This document shows, piece after piece, positions 44,732 through 53,317 of a DNA stretch of 64,000 nucleotides. This DNA comes from Vulcanimicrobiota bacterium. Its GTDB lineage: Bacteria > Vulcanimicrobiota > Xenobia > Xenobiales > JADMJV01. The stretch lies in the NCBI GenBank assembly GCA_019637395.1, contig JAHBVR010000009.1, positions 186,001 through 250,000 on the forward strand. Reading direction: 5' to 3'. Both the position numbers and the translations under genes were made by a program. The notes below the pieces were generated by a model that saw nothing but the letters and a program-made list of their open reading frames with translations, was not told the origin of the DNA and searched no databases. The number at the start of each line of letters is the position of its first letter. The stretch's first letter is position 1.

Positions 44732-46357
44732 TTGAAAAAAATCGTCTGGCTTACCCTCCTGGGCCTGAGCGGCTGCGGCAGCCCCACCACCACGCCGCCT
44801 CCGGCCACCCGCAGCTACAGTCCTCATCCCGTGCGGGCTACGCCCCGGCCATCGGCCGCCGAGGCCACCCCCCAGCCTTTGTCCAGTCCCACTCCCAAGC
44901 CCAAAGAGACGTCCAAAGCGAGCCTGGTGCTGCCCTCACCCGACCGGATGGACGCGAAAAACCTGGGCGCTCCCGACGACCCCAGCAGCGCCGCCAGCTG
45001 GCGCACCTTTGCGGAAAATTGCGTAAAACAAAAAGCCTTCGCTCAGGCCTCCCGGGCCTTTGCCCGCGAAGCGGCCATCTACCGCCAGAAAGGCGATCCC
45101 CAGGCGGCCATCGTGGAGCAACTCAAATCCGACCGCTATCGCACTCAAATCGAACTCTTCTACTGGCGCCCTTCCGATGATCCGGTGCGACCGCTGGCCC
45201 GGCTGGAACCCTCTCAAGGCTGCATGGTGGGCGCCTTTGTGGACCGAGACGACAGCCTGGAAAAGCATATGTTCGGCCCGCAATTGCACGGCGACATTCC
45301 TCAGTTCAACACTCTGACCGGAAAGCGGCACGCCAGCTTCTTCACTTACCTCAGCCTGCAGCGCGAGTTTCCCCGCCCCTGGGCCGACTACGTGCGCGAG
45401 CAGGGAGCCATTCCTCACCTGGCCTGGGAGCCGTCCAACCTGGCTCAGGTCACGCCTCAATTAATGGAGACTTTCGTGGATGCCCTGGTCGACTACAACG
45501 GACCGGTAATCATCCGTTTCGCCAGCGAAATGAACGGCGAATGGACGCGCTACCACAGTGACCCGGCCCGCTATCGCCAGGTTTTCCGTGAACTCTACCA
45601 GGCCATGCGGCGCGCTCCCAAGGCCGCTCTGCTCTGGTGCCCCAACGCCATGCCGGCGGACAACATCGACGAGTATTATCCCGGCGACGACGGTTGTGAT
45701 TGGGTGGGCGTGAATTTCTACAGCGTGCTCTACCTGGACAACGACCCCAAACGGCCCGGCGACTGGATCCATCCCATTGATTTGCTCAACTCGGTCTACT
45801 CGAAATATTCCCAGCGCAAACCCATCGCCATCGGCGAATACGCGGCCAGCCACCAGTCGGTGCTCAGTCCCACCCCCAAGCTCGACTTCGCGCGTATCAA
45901 AATGGCCCAGCTTTACGAGAGCCTGCCTTTACTTTATCAGGACGTCAAACTGGTAAGCTGGTATGATTGCGACAACATTACCAAAGCTCGTAGCGAACGC
46001 CAGCTCAACAACTTTCGTCTGACCGATCAAGAGGATATCTTGGGCGACTATAAACGGTGGGTCTCCAATCCCTGGTACCTGGGGGCCGGACAAAGTTCCG
46101 CCTCCCGCCAGGCCTGCGCCTTTCCCAAACGGCTGCCGGGTTCGGTGGAAGTGCAGCCCTGGGTGCGCACCTATGAGCCGAATCCTCAGGTATTTCTGCG
46201 TCTGGACGGGCGGCTGATGCATGTCCAACAGCTGCCGGAAGGCGGCAAGTTTCGCCTGCCCTCGCTGAAAAGCGGCCAGCACAAGCTGGAAGTGCTGGTC
46301 TACGAGCCTTCGGGCCGCTTTATCCAGAAACGCGTCTTCCCTTACACCCTCGACTGA
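44732..46357 (+). CDS. GH26-like glycoside hydrolase lipoprotein
   Basis: A 541-residue predicted lipoprotein. A TTG start at 44732 gives the signal KKIVWLTLLGLSGC with lipobox LSGC; the upstream part of the frame is non-conserved. A Pro/Thr-rich linker and a helical segment precede a TIM-barrel domain like family 26 glycoside hydrolases (beta-mannanases and relatives): acid/base Glu in RFASEMNGEW (E266) and nucleophile Glu in IAIGEYA (E369), with GAFVDRDD and DWVGVNFYS nearby. A C-terminal beta domain of about 100 residues follows. The substrate cannot be named. The membrane protein gene at 46403 follows on the same strand. Confidence 0.82.
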   Translation: MKKIVWLTLLGLSGCGSPTTTPPPATRSYSPHPVRATPRPSAAEATPQPLSSPTPKPKETSKASLVLPSPDRMDAKNLGAPDDPSSAASWRTFAENCVKQKAFAQASRAFAREAAIYRQKGDPQAAIVEQLKSDRYRTQIELFYWRPSDDPVRPLARLEPSQGCMVGAFVDRDDSLEKHMFGPQLHGDIPQFNTLTGKRHASFFTYLSLQREFPRPWADYVREQGAIPHLAWEPSNLAQVTPQLMETFVDALVDYNGPVIIRFASEMNGEWTRYHSDPARYRQVFRELYQAMRRAPKAALLWCPNAMPADNIDEYYPGDDGCDWVGVNFYSVLYLDNDPKRPGDWIHPIDLLNSVYSKYSQRKPIAIGEYAASHQSVLSPTPKLDFARIKMAQLYESLPLLYQDVKLVSWYDCDNITKARSERQLNNFRLTDQEDILGDYKRWVSNPWYLGAGQSSASRQACAFPKRLPGSVEVQPWVRTYEPNPQVFLRLDGRLMHVQQLPEGGKFRLPSLKSGQHKLEVLVYEPSGRFIQKRVFPYTLD

Positions 46358-46402
46358 CTGGCGCGAGGAGCCTGGGACGAAAGTCCGAACGGCTGCAGTC
46401 CA

Positions 46403-48526
46403 ATGTTCAAGTCCCGGTGGGCCGCGCGCTTCCTTCTCAGCTTTCTATGCCTGGCCACTTTCTTTTTAGGCTATGAAATCTGGCCCTGGCAGTTGGGCAA
46501 CCCGGTCGACCTGCAGGGAGATGTCCTGCAGTGCACGCGCCTGCTCAAATCGGTGACTGAACCGGGCGGCGAGTACCGCTGCCAATTCCTGGGAGCACCT
46601 TTCATCGCCGAGCATTATGGATTTCCCGACCCCTTTGTCATTCATCATCCTTTGCTCTGGCTGCTTTCCTTAGTGACCAAAAACATCTATCTGGTGCTCA
46701 ACCTGATTTTACTGCTGACCTTTTGGAGCGCGGGCCTGGTAGCCTATGAAGTGCTCCTGAGACTGGGCTGCCGCTCGGCCGTGGCCGTACCCATCGCCTG
46801 GATCTACGCCAGCCTGCCCAACCACCTGGAGCGCTATGATCATTGGAGTCTGGCTTTTTACGCCAGCGCTCCCCTGGCCATTCTCTACGCGGTGCGCTGC
46901 CTGCGCGGCGAGCGACTGAGCCGCCTGGAGTTGCTGCTCGCTCCCTTGTGCGGCCTGTTCGGCGCCTATTTCGCCTTCTTTAGCTATTTTATCGTGCTGG
47001 CCGCCGGCCTGCTAGGAGCCTGGTTCAGACGCAGTCTATATCCGCTGCGCCCAGCCTTTCAGGTTTGCACGCTCATCGGTCTGGCCTTCCTGCTGGCTCT
47101 CTGGCCCGCCCTCAAGGGAAAGAGCGCCGATTCCGCCTTTATGCCCCCACGCCAACCCACCGATCTGACCCGTTGGGCGCTGAACCTCGATCGGCTGGTG
47201 CTACCGGCGCACAGCCGCAAGGGCCACCCCCTCTACAAGATTGCCCGCCGCTACTACGCCAACTTTCCCGCTCCCAGCGAAACGGATGAATCACCCTACC
47301 TGGGCGTGCTGGCCGTGCTGGGCGCACTGGTGTTGTTTCTGGGCCGAGGTAAGAACCAGCCGGACTTCCCTCATCTCAGGGTACTGGCCACCGTCATCTT
47401 CCTGACGGCCACCGTGGGTGGCTTCAGCGAGCTGTTCACGCTGGTGATCGGACCGGCCATCCGTTGCTACAATCGAATCTCCTTCTACCTGGCCTTCGTG
47501 TTGCTGGCCGCACTGGCCTTGCGGCTGCAGCAGGTGCGCTGGACACGCGGCCGCTGGTTGGCCCTGGGCCTGATCAGCCTATTGGGTTTCATCGACCAGT
47601 TGACCAGTGTACCCAGGCGCAGCCCTTCTCGGTGGGCCGAGCAAGTGCGCTCCGACCGCGAATTCGTAGCCGCTCTGGAAGCACGTCTGCCCCGATCGGC
47701 GCGCCTCTGGCAATACCCCTATGTGGCCTATCCCGAGACGCCCCCACTTTTCCAGGAAGGCTACTATGGTCTGGGACGTTGCTATTCCGTATCCAGCAAG
47801 CTCCACTGGAGCTGGGGAGCCTTGCGGGGCAGCAGCCAGGAGCGCTTTCAGTCAGCCTTCACCACTCTGGCTCTGCCACAGCAGCTCGAACTCTTGAGAC
47901 AAACCGGGTTCGCCGGCCTGACCGTGGAACGCCGAGCCTTCCCCGACAATGGCGCCGAACTGGAAGCTCAGTTGCACAGTCTGGGATTAAAGCCGGAGGT
48001 GCAGAGTCCGGACGGATTCCTTGTCTACTACCCCCTGGACAAGGCCGCGACCGTTGACCAGGCCGAGTCGCAACGGATCTTTGAGAACAAATTGATCGAG
48101 CTCAGTTGGAATGATGGCAAGATCGATTTCGGTCGGGGAGGCTGGGGCAACCTCTACCTGCGGGCCGGCTGGAGCGACCCCGAGGACAGTGGCTACTGGA
48201 CGGTGCAGAAAAGCGGCTTTGTCCGGTTGCCGTGCCCCCCCGGACAGCACTCCGCAGTGGGCCTAAAAATTCTCATCTATCCCTATATCGGTCGCCCCAA
48301 GGTGCAGCGGCTGCAGATTTTCCAGGCTGGCGAGCGGCTGGCCTGGTTCGAATTCCGCACCGGCAAGCACCACTGGATTCACTTTAACGCCAAACTGCCC
48401 GCCCTCTTGGAACTACGCGTGGAACGCCCCACCCAGCCATCCTTCGAGTTTGAATCCGATACTCGCAGTCTGGGCGTAAAACTTGAAAGGCTCGAGGTCG
48501 TCGAGCCTTTCAAGAATCCCTATTGA
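46403..48526 (+). CDS. Multi-span GT-C-like membrane protein with C-terminal beta domain
   Basis: A 707-residue protein with about ten to twelve membrane spans in the first 420 residues, of the kind seen in GT-C glycosyltransferases and YfhO-like proteins (large lumenal loop after the first span with DLQGDVLQ, later DESPYLGVLAVLGALVLF). The remaining part is soluble; a segment with WGNLYLRAGWSDPEDSGYWT resembles DUF7024-type beta domains found behind such transporters. Likely role is transfer or processing of envelope glycans, in keeping with the glycoside hydrolase upstream. The nucleotide sequence at the end of the gene forms a perfect hairpin (48482-48514). Confidence 0.7.
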   Translation: MFKSRWAARFLLSFLCLATFFLGYEIWPWQLGNPVDLQGDVLQCTRLLKSVTEPGGEYRCQFLGAPFIAEHYGFPDPFVIHHPLLWLLSLVTKNIYLVLNLILLLTFWSAGLVAYEVLLRLGCRSAVAVPIAWIYASLPNHLERYDHWSLAFYASAPLAILYAVRCLRGERLSRLELLLAPLCGLFGAYFAFFSYFIVLAAGLLGAWFRRSLYPLRPAFQVCTLIGLAFLLALWPALKGKSADSAFMPPRQPTDLTRWALNLDRLVLPAHSRKGHPLYKIARRYYANFPAPSETDESPYLGVLAVLGALVLFLGRGKNQPDFPHLRVLATVIFLTATVGGFSELFTLVIGPAIRCYNRISFYLAFVLLAALALRLQQVRWTRGRWLALGLISLLGFIDQLTSVPRRSPSRWAEQVRSDREFVAALEARLPRSARLWQYPYVAYPETPPLFQEGYYGLGRCYSVSSKLHWSWGALRGSSQERFQSAFTTLALPQQLELLRQTGFAGLTVERRAFPDNGAELEAQLHSLGLKPEVQSPDGFLVYYPLDKAATVDQAESQRIFENKLIELSWNDGKIDFGRGGWGNLYLRAGWSDPEDSGYWTVQKSGFVRLPCPPGQHSAVGLKILIYPYIGRPKVQRLQIFQAGERLAWFEFRTGKHHWIHFNAKLPALLELRVERPTQPSFEFESDTRSLGVKLERLEVVEPFKNPY
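48482..48514 (+). other. Perfect 14-bp hairpin inside the 3' end of the GT-C-like gene
   Basis: CTTGAAAGGCTCGA, loop GGTCG, TCGAGCCTTTCAAG: fourteen uninterrupted base pairs, ending ten bases before the stop codon, without a T-run. It lies between two convergent genes whose stops are six bases apart and may protect or end both mRNAs. Confidence 0.7.
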
Positions 48527-48532
48527 CCGGTT

Positions 48533-49123
48533 TTACCCGAACGGGATGAACTGAGTGGCCGGGAAAAGAGCGATGGCACCGGTTCCCTGGCCGAACAGGG
48601 GCTGGCCCGGAAAGGTGCCCCCGAAGGAGGCAAACGGCGAAGCTCCGGGGGGCACGAAGGTGTTGTTGAAGGACGCAAACGGCGAAGCACCCGAGGGAAC
48701 GAAAACATTGTTGAACGAAGCGAAGGGCGCCGCATTCCCCACAAAGACGTTGTTAAACGAGGCGAAAGGCGAGGCGCCTGAGGGTACAAACACATTGTTA
48801 AACGAGGCAAACGGAGCGGGCTGGCTGGGAAACAGGCTGTTGCCGCCGGATGCGAACGGCGAAGCGCCGGAGGGCACGAACACATTGTTGAACGAGGCGA
48901 AAGGGGCGGGCTGGCTGGGAAACAGACTGTTACCGCCGAGAATATCCAGATAGCTCCCCTGCAATTGGCCCAGGGCGCCGAGAGCGAAACCGGCCGTCTG
49001 CTGAATCTGAAAGGCTCCAAAGTTAGAACCCGTGTAGGGCACATTGTTGGTGGCGAAACTACTCGCAAAAGACGTCTGAAAATTGAACTGAGTGTTAAAA
49101 CCGAAACCCGAGATGCCGGCCAT
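48533..49123 (-). CDS. Repeat protein with SFNNVFVPSGASPFA-type units
   Basis: A 196-residue protein with a strong GGAGG ribosome binding site. Residues 1-40 are Phe/Asn/Ser-rich. Residues 41-64 hold a motif (QQTAGFALGALGQLQGS ... ILGG) shared with the next gene. Residues about 63-172 are six to seven tandem units of 14-15 residues built on PFASFNNVFVPSGAS, two of them with GGNSLFPSQPA instead. There is no Sec signal peptide, membrane span or cysteine. Composition and repeat pattern recall extracellular adhesive or fibre-forming proteins. A shifted overlapping frame (48520-49068) encodes an Arg/Pro/Ser-rich shadow and is rejected. Confidence 0.8.
   Translation of the reverse strand: MAGISGFGFNTQFNFQTSFASSFATNNVPYTGSNFGAFQIQQTAGFALGALGQLQGSYLDILGGNSLFPSQPAPFASFNNVFVPSGASPFASGGNSLFPSQPAPFASFNNVFVPSGASPFASFNNVFVGNAAPFASFNNVFVPSGASPFASFNNTFVPPGASPFASFGGTFPGQPLFGQGTGAIALFPATQFIPFG
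48608..48937 (-). repeat. 45-bp coding repeat array in the SFNNVF protein
   Basis: Six to seven direct units of 45 bp (one of 42) encoding PFAS-FNNVFVPSGAS or PFAS-GGNSLFPSQPA. The pair GGNSLFPSQPA-PFASFNNVFVPSGAS occurs twice in a row with nearly the same bases, which points to a recent 90-bp duplication. Confidence 0.85.
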
Positions 49124-49207
49124 TTAGTCCCTCCTAGTACTCTCTATATCTTACTCTATCATGGTCAGAATCGGTGATCTTGGGAACTATCTAACCATTA
49201 ATATTCG

Positions 49208-52162
49208 TTAGGATTCGTCTTCTTCTTCGCCCGCCTCGGCCTCTTCCTGAGCGGCCTGATTTTGCTGCGATTCAGTCATTTCGCCCGGCTTTTTAGCGGG
49301 CTGGAGAGGGGCTTGGTCGGACTGATCCGGTAGCTGAACCACCGGTCCCACGCGCTGCTCAATGAACCGACGTAATTGCTCGCTGGCGGCCCGCCCCTCC
49401 TGGGTGCTGCCCGCCGAATTGAGCATCATTTGGGCCGCCCCCGCCGTCTTGGGGTCCGAGCCGAGGCGTTGGTAGAGCTTGGTAATGCTGTCGGCGCCCT
49501 TCAAGCTGCCGGCGGCGGCCAGTTGCATCTTTACTTCCGAGGCGGCCGCGGCCGGATTGCTGGAGAGGTTGGCATAGAGGTCACCGAGGGCCTTGCGCCC
49601 GCCCTTGCTCTTGGCGGCGGTTGCCTCCAGAGCCACCGCCGCAGCGGCCGCGCGGGAATTCTTGGCCAGGTTGTTGTTGAGCTTCAGCTTGGCGGCCAGG
49701 CCGGCCGGGTCGCGAGTGGCGGCCGCCTGCATGGCCACGGCCGGACCGGCCGAAGTGGCGAAGCGGGCCTGATTCTCGTTCATCACCGTAATGGCTTCCA
49801 GGCCGTCCTTGGTGTCGCTGGCGGCGGCCTGCAGTTTCATTTCGGAAGCGGCCGCCTTGGGATCAGCGGCCAGGCCCTGATTGTAGCGGGCCAGACCGGC
49901 CCGGCCCTCGCGGGTGGTGGTGGCGGTGGCCCGCATCTGAGCGGCCGCGGCCGCCGCCTCCGGATCCCTGGCCAGGTTGGTATTGAGATTCATAACCGCT
50001 TCCCGACCCTGAGCCGACTCGGCCGCCGTGCCCATAAGCACGGCCTGACTGGCGGCGCCGTCGGCATTCTTGGCCAGATTGCGGTTGAGTTGGGTGAGCG
50101 CCTTGCGGCCGGTATCGGTGCTGCTGGCCGAAGCCTGGAGCTCGACGGCCGCGGCCGCCGATTCAGGGGTCCTGGCCAGATTACGGTTGAGCTGAGCGTA
50201 GGCCGCCATGCCGCCGGGAGTGCTGGTGGCGGTGGCCTGGAACTCAGCCACCGCCGTGGAGGCGCCCGCATCCTTGGCCACATTGTGGTTAAACTCGGTG
50301 GCGGCCTTAAGGCCCTCGGGCGACTGGCTGGCGGCCGCCTGCATGGCCATGGTGGCGCCGGCCGCCGCCTTGTCTTTGGCCAGACCCTTGTAGAACCCCT
50401 CGATGGCCTGGCGACCTTCGCTGGTGCCGCTGGCCGCCGCCTGGACACCCATGGCCGCGCCCGCATCGGCGGAGTCTTTGGCCAGATTGCCGTTGAGCTG
50501 TGTGAGCGCAGCCCGGCCGCCGGCCGACTGGACGGCCGCACTTTGCAGCGCCACCGCCGAGGTGGCGGCCAGCGGGTCTTTGGCCAGGTTCTGGTTGAGC
50601 TTACGGATGGAGGCAGCGCCCTCGGCAGTGCTGCTGGCCATGGACTGAAGGGAAAGCGCGGAAGCCGCGCTGGCGCCTCCTTGAGCCATACGGCGATTGT
50701 GCTGAGTAACTACGGCCAGCCCTTCGCTGCTGTCGCTGGCCGAGGCCATCATGGCCATCTGGCCGGCCGAGGCAGCGGGGCTGTTGGACAGATTTCGCTG
50801 CAACTCTTCGCTACCCGGCCCCTTAACCTGAACTTCCAGGGCAGCGCTGGAAGCCTGAGAATCCTGGGAAAGATTGGAGAACAGCTCGCCCAACGCGATC
50901 ATACCCTTGCCCGTGCGGCTGGCGGAAGCCCAGGAACTGGCCAGTTGTCCACCATTGGCGGCGTCGTCCTTGAAAAGGGAGGTGAGGGCACCGCGACCTT
51001 CGGGAGTTTGCGAGGCGGCGGCGTGCAGCCCAACTCCCGAGCCGGCCGTGGAGGCGTCGCCATCCAGAGCCGACATGACGTTGGCAACCGCCGTTCCGGC
51101 ACCTCCGCGGCTGGCGGCGGCCTGAGCCTGCACGGCCGCTGAGGCGGCTTGAGGATCTTTGGACAGGTTGGAATAGAGCGTAGCGATGGCGGCCTTGCCG
51201 CCCGACGAACCGGAGGCCGATTCTTGGGCTTTAGCATCCGCGGCGGCGGCATTGGAATTGCCGGCCAGGCTGCGGTAGTAGTCGGTCATCGCCCCCCTGC
51301 CCTCTCCGCTAGAGGAAGCTGTGGCCTGCACCATCATGTAACCGGCGGCCAGCTTGGGGTCGCTGGCGATCATATAGAGGTAATCGGTGCCGCCGCCGGA
51401 GAGATTGTCGGCAATCGCCTTCTGGTTGGCGGCGGCCAGAGTAGGACTGCTTTGAATCGAGTCCAGCAGGCGCGCTTCTAACTCGCTGCCTGCACTGATC
51501 AGCGTGCCGCGCGCCTTGACCAACATGGAAGCGGCGCTGGCATCTCCCAGCAGCTGGGAAAGGGCTTGAGCGGGCGAGGGGCCACCCGGAGCGGCGTCCA
51601 TGTCCGAAGAGAGCCAGGAGAGGAACGATTCGGCCTTGCCGGTGTCTCCCATTGCTTCGGACAGGCGCAGCTTGGGATCACGAGCGTTCTCGATATCTCT
51701 GGCTTCCTTGGCCTGGCGGGCCTGCTCGGCTCGGCGATTGAGTTCATCGACCTCAGCCTGGAGAAGCAACGATTGCAGAGAGCGCGGCGCGGGAGGTCGG
51801 GCTTCCGGCTCAGATTTCTCGGCGGCCTTTTCGGCCGGCTTTTCGCCGGACATCTGCTTCATCAAGCCAAAGGCCGACTTATTCGAGGGAGTGAAGCCAC
51901 TGGAAGGGGGAGGGGCAGGAGCTTCTTCTTCGGGAGCGGGAGGCGGCTCGGGTAGCGTCAACTCGCCACCCAGAATGCCCAAAAAGCTCCCCTGCAACTG
52001 ACCTACGGCCGAGAGCGCGATCCGAGCCGTTTGCTGCGTTTGCTGGGTCGACAGGTCCAGCGGCCGGGTTTGAGGACCGACCAGGGGCAGGATTGGCCCC
52101 ACAGGACCCCCTACATTGCCAAGCGGATTATTCGAGCCGACTCCCTGGACGCCGAAGGCCAT
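49208..52162 (-). CDS. Large helical 34-residue-repeat protein
   Basis: A 984-residue protein. Residues 41-66 contain the motif QQTQQTARIALSAVGQLQGS ... ILGG shared with the neighbouring repeat gene. A Pro/Glu-rich linker and a helical, charged region (about 128-170) follow. From residue 256 to 922 about twenty units of 34 residues run in tandem, of the form G-R-x-A-L-x-x-L-N-x-N-L-A-K-D-P-x-A-A-A-x-A-V-x-L-Q-A-x-A-S-S-T-x-E. The tail is acidic (EEEAEAGEEEDES). There is no signal peptide and no cysteine. It is not TPR, HEAT or TALE-like by its key residues. Likely a long alpha-solenoid or coiled fibre. Confidence 0.82.
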   Translation of the reverse strand: MAFGVQGVGSNNPLGNVGGPVGPILPLVGPQTRPLDLSTQQTQQTARIALSAVGQLQGSFLGILGGELTLPEPPPAPEEEAPAPPPSSGFTPSNKSAFGLMKQMSGEKPAEKAAEKSEPEARPPAPRSLQSLLLQAEVDELNRRAEQARQAKEARDIENARDPKLRLSEAMGDTGKAESFLSWLSSDMDAAPGGPSPAQALSQLLGDASAASMLVKARGTLISAGSELEARLLDSIQSSPTLAAANQKAIADNLSGGGTDYLYMIASDPKLAAGYMMVQATASSSGEGRGAMTDYYRSLAGNSNAAAADAKAQESASGSSGGKAAIATLYSNLSKDPQAASAAVQAQAAASRGGAGTAVANVMSALDGDASTAGSGVGLHAAASQTPEGRGALTSLFKDDAANGGQLASSWASASRTGKGMIALGELFSNLSQDSQASSAALEVQVKGPGSEELQRNLSNSPAASAGQMAMMASASDSSEGLAVVTQHNRRMAQGGASAASALSLQSMASSTAEGAASIRKLNQNLAKDPLAATSAVALQSAAVQSAGGRAALTQLNGNLAKDSADAGAAMGVQAAASGTSEGRQAIEGFYKGLAKDKAAAGATMAMQAAASQSPEGLKAATEFNHNVAKDAGASTAVAEFQATATSTPGGMAAYAQLNRNLARTPESAAAAVELQASASSTDTGRKALTQLNRNLAKNADGAASQAVLMGTAAESAQGREAVMNLNTNLARDPEAAAAAAQMRATATTTREGRAGLARYNQGLAADPKAAASEMKLQAAASDTKDGLEAITVMNENQARFATSAGPAVAMQAAATRDPAGLAAKLKLNNNLAKNSRAAAAAVALEATAAKSKGGRKALGDLYANLSSNPAAAASEVKMQLAAAGSLKGADSITKLYQRLGSDPKTAGAAQMMLNSAGSTQEGRAASEQLRRFIEQRVGPVVQLPDQSDQAPLQPAKKPGEMTESQQNQAAQEEAEAGEEEDES
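49397..51397 (-). repeat. 102-bp (34-residue) tandem repeat array
   Basis: About twenty coding units, most exactly 102 bp; the first seven vary from 28 to 34 residues and the later thirteen are all 34. Conserved positions are Gly at 1, Leu/Tyr/Met near 8, Asn near 9-11, Leu-Ala near 12-13, Ala runs at 18-23 and Ala-x-Ala-Ser near 27-30. Base sequence differs between units, so the array is old rather than a recent expansion. Confidence 0.88.
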
Positions 52163-52234
52163 AAAAATAAATTTACCTCTCCCGATGTATCATGATCTTG
52201 ACGGGACCTGAGCCGATTGGGAACAGGTGAACAG

Positions 52235-52789
52235 TTAAGGTTCCACCCCAAAGCAGTAAACGATCAGGTTGTCGCAATGTTCAACATCATAGCCAAGCGC
52301 GTATTCACCTGGAGCCAGCCGGGTGGTTGGCGAAAGTTGAAAGCTGCTGTCACCGAAAAGCCGCACCAGCAGGGGACTCCCCCCCTCGCGGTTGGTGTAA
52401 AGCGCCCCCGACTCGGCCAGCACCACCTCGCGGTGTTCTTCCCTCGCCTGCAGCTTGAACAGCGTAAATTTGGTCGGGTCCTGGATCGGGAAAAAGCTCG
52501 CTCTGGGATCGGTGGTGGAAATGAACACCTTCAGGTAAAACTGGATCGCCTCGGAATTTCGATAGCGGACGCCGGAAGCCGCACCCGGCACCCTGAGAAA
52601 AACGTCGCTGGAGCCAAAAAAGGAATCGCGCGTCTGGCGCAGGGCCCGGTGCATCTCCAGCGGAGCGAAACTGCCATCAGCGGCTCGTTTCATCAGCACC
52701 GAGATGTCCTCCGGCTCGCTCACAGACTGAGCCAGGCCCCAACCACTCAGGGAGACGAGGAGGCAACCGAGAAGCAAAACAGATCGCAT
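52235..52789 (-). CDS. Exported protein, paralogue of the next upstream gene
   Basis: A 184-residue exported protein with signal peptide SVLLLGCLLVSLSGWGLAQ and a strong AAGGAG before its ATG. A beta-rich mature region carries VFLRVPGAASG near residue 63 and ends with a Cys pair in HCDNLIVYCFGV. The upstream gene has the matching VFVRVPGAASP and CDLFCFSV, so the two arose by tandem duplication. Its first 43 bases overlap the end of that gene. No known family recognised. Confidence 0.7.
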   Translation of the reverse strand: MRSVLLLGCLLVSLSGWGLAQSVSEPEDISVLMKRAADGSFAPLEMHRALRQTRDSFFGSSDVFLRVPGAASGVRYRNSEAIQFYLKVFISTTDPRASFFPIQDPTKFTLFKLQAREEHREVVLAESGALYTNREGGSPLLVRLFGDSSFQLSPTTRLAPGEYALGYDVEHCDNLIVYCFGVEP

Positions 52790-53310
52790 GGTTCTTCTCC
52801 TTGGGAGTAGTAAATCGCGTACTGACCGCCGCTCTCCAGCGGCTGAACCGATTCGAGCAACAAACTGTCGGCTGTGCGCGGCGTCACCTTGAGAGGCAAA
52901 CCCCGGTGAACCACCGAGCGTTGCCCATTGGACTCGCGCAGGTGGAGAATCCGGCTGGAACCCTCGACCTTCAGTAAGACCAGGCGGAACCCGTCAGGGT
53001 CCAACTGATTCCACGACCAGGTTTGAGGCCAACGATTGCGCACCACGAAGCGGACCGGCCCCCCGTTGTCGGCAAGGCGCACCGGCGAGGCCGCCCCGGG
53101 CACACGCACAAAAACCTGCTCCAGGCCGGTGGTCAGCGAGAGCGACTCGAGACTGGACCGCTGCATCTCGAGATCGACAAAACGAGCGGGACGTACCGAA
53201 GCAAGATGATATATAACAGCATAGGTCTGGGGGTCCACGGCCTTCGGTTGGGCCCAGCCCAGCAGGCTACCCACCCACAGAATTAGCAGCCAACGTTGCA
53301 CGTGAAACAC
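52747..53310 (-). CDS. Exported protein, paralogue of the next downstream gene
   Basis: A 187-residue exported protein with signal peptide RWLLILWVGSLLGWAQ. Shared features with the downstream paralogue: the VRVPGAAS motif, a pattern of long beta strands in the middle, the closing GQYAIYY strand (GEYALGY in the paralogue) and two C-terminal cysteines likely to form a disulfide. It begins seven bases after the stop of the M14-like gene, so the three are probably one unit. Confidence 0.7.
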   Translation of the reverse strand: MFHVQRWLLILWVGSLLGWAQPKAVDPQTYAVIYHLASVRPARFVDLEMQRSSLESLSLTTGLEQVFVRVPGAASPVRLADNGGPVRFVVRNRWPQTWSWNQLDPDGFRLVLLKVEGSSRILHLRESNGQRSVVHRGLPLKVTPRTADSLLLESVQPLESGGQYAIYYSQGEEPCDLFCFSVASSSP

Positions 53311-53317
53311 GGAACGA

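Noticed and set aside
46375-46386. GGAC-GAAA-GTCC hairpin before the GT-C-like gene, first taken for part of a structured RNA
   Set aside because: Only a four-base stem in a 45-base gap, with no further conserved RNA features around it.
48520-49068. Second minus-strand frame over the SFNNVF repeat gene
   Set aside because: Arg/Pro/Ser-rich shadow without a ribosome binding site; the other frame has GGAGG and the motif shared with its neighbour.
49376-51142. 588-codon plus-strand open frame rich in Gly and Arg
   Set aside because: Complement of the 34-residue repeat array; its repeats are a shadow of the Ala-rich units.
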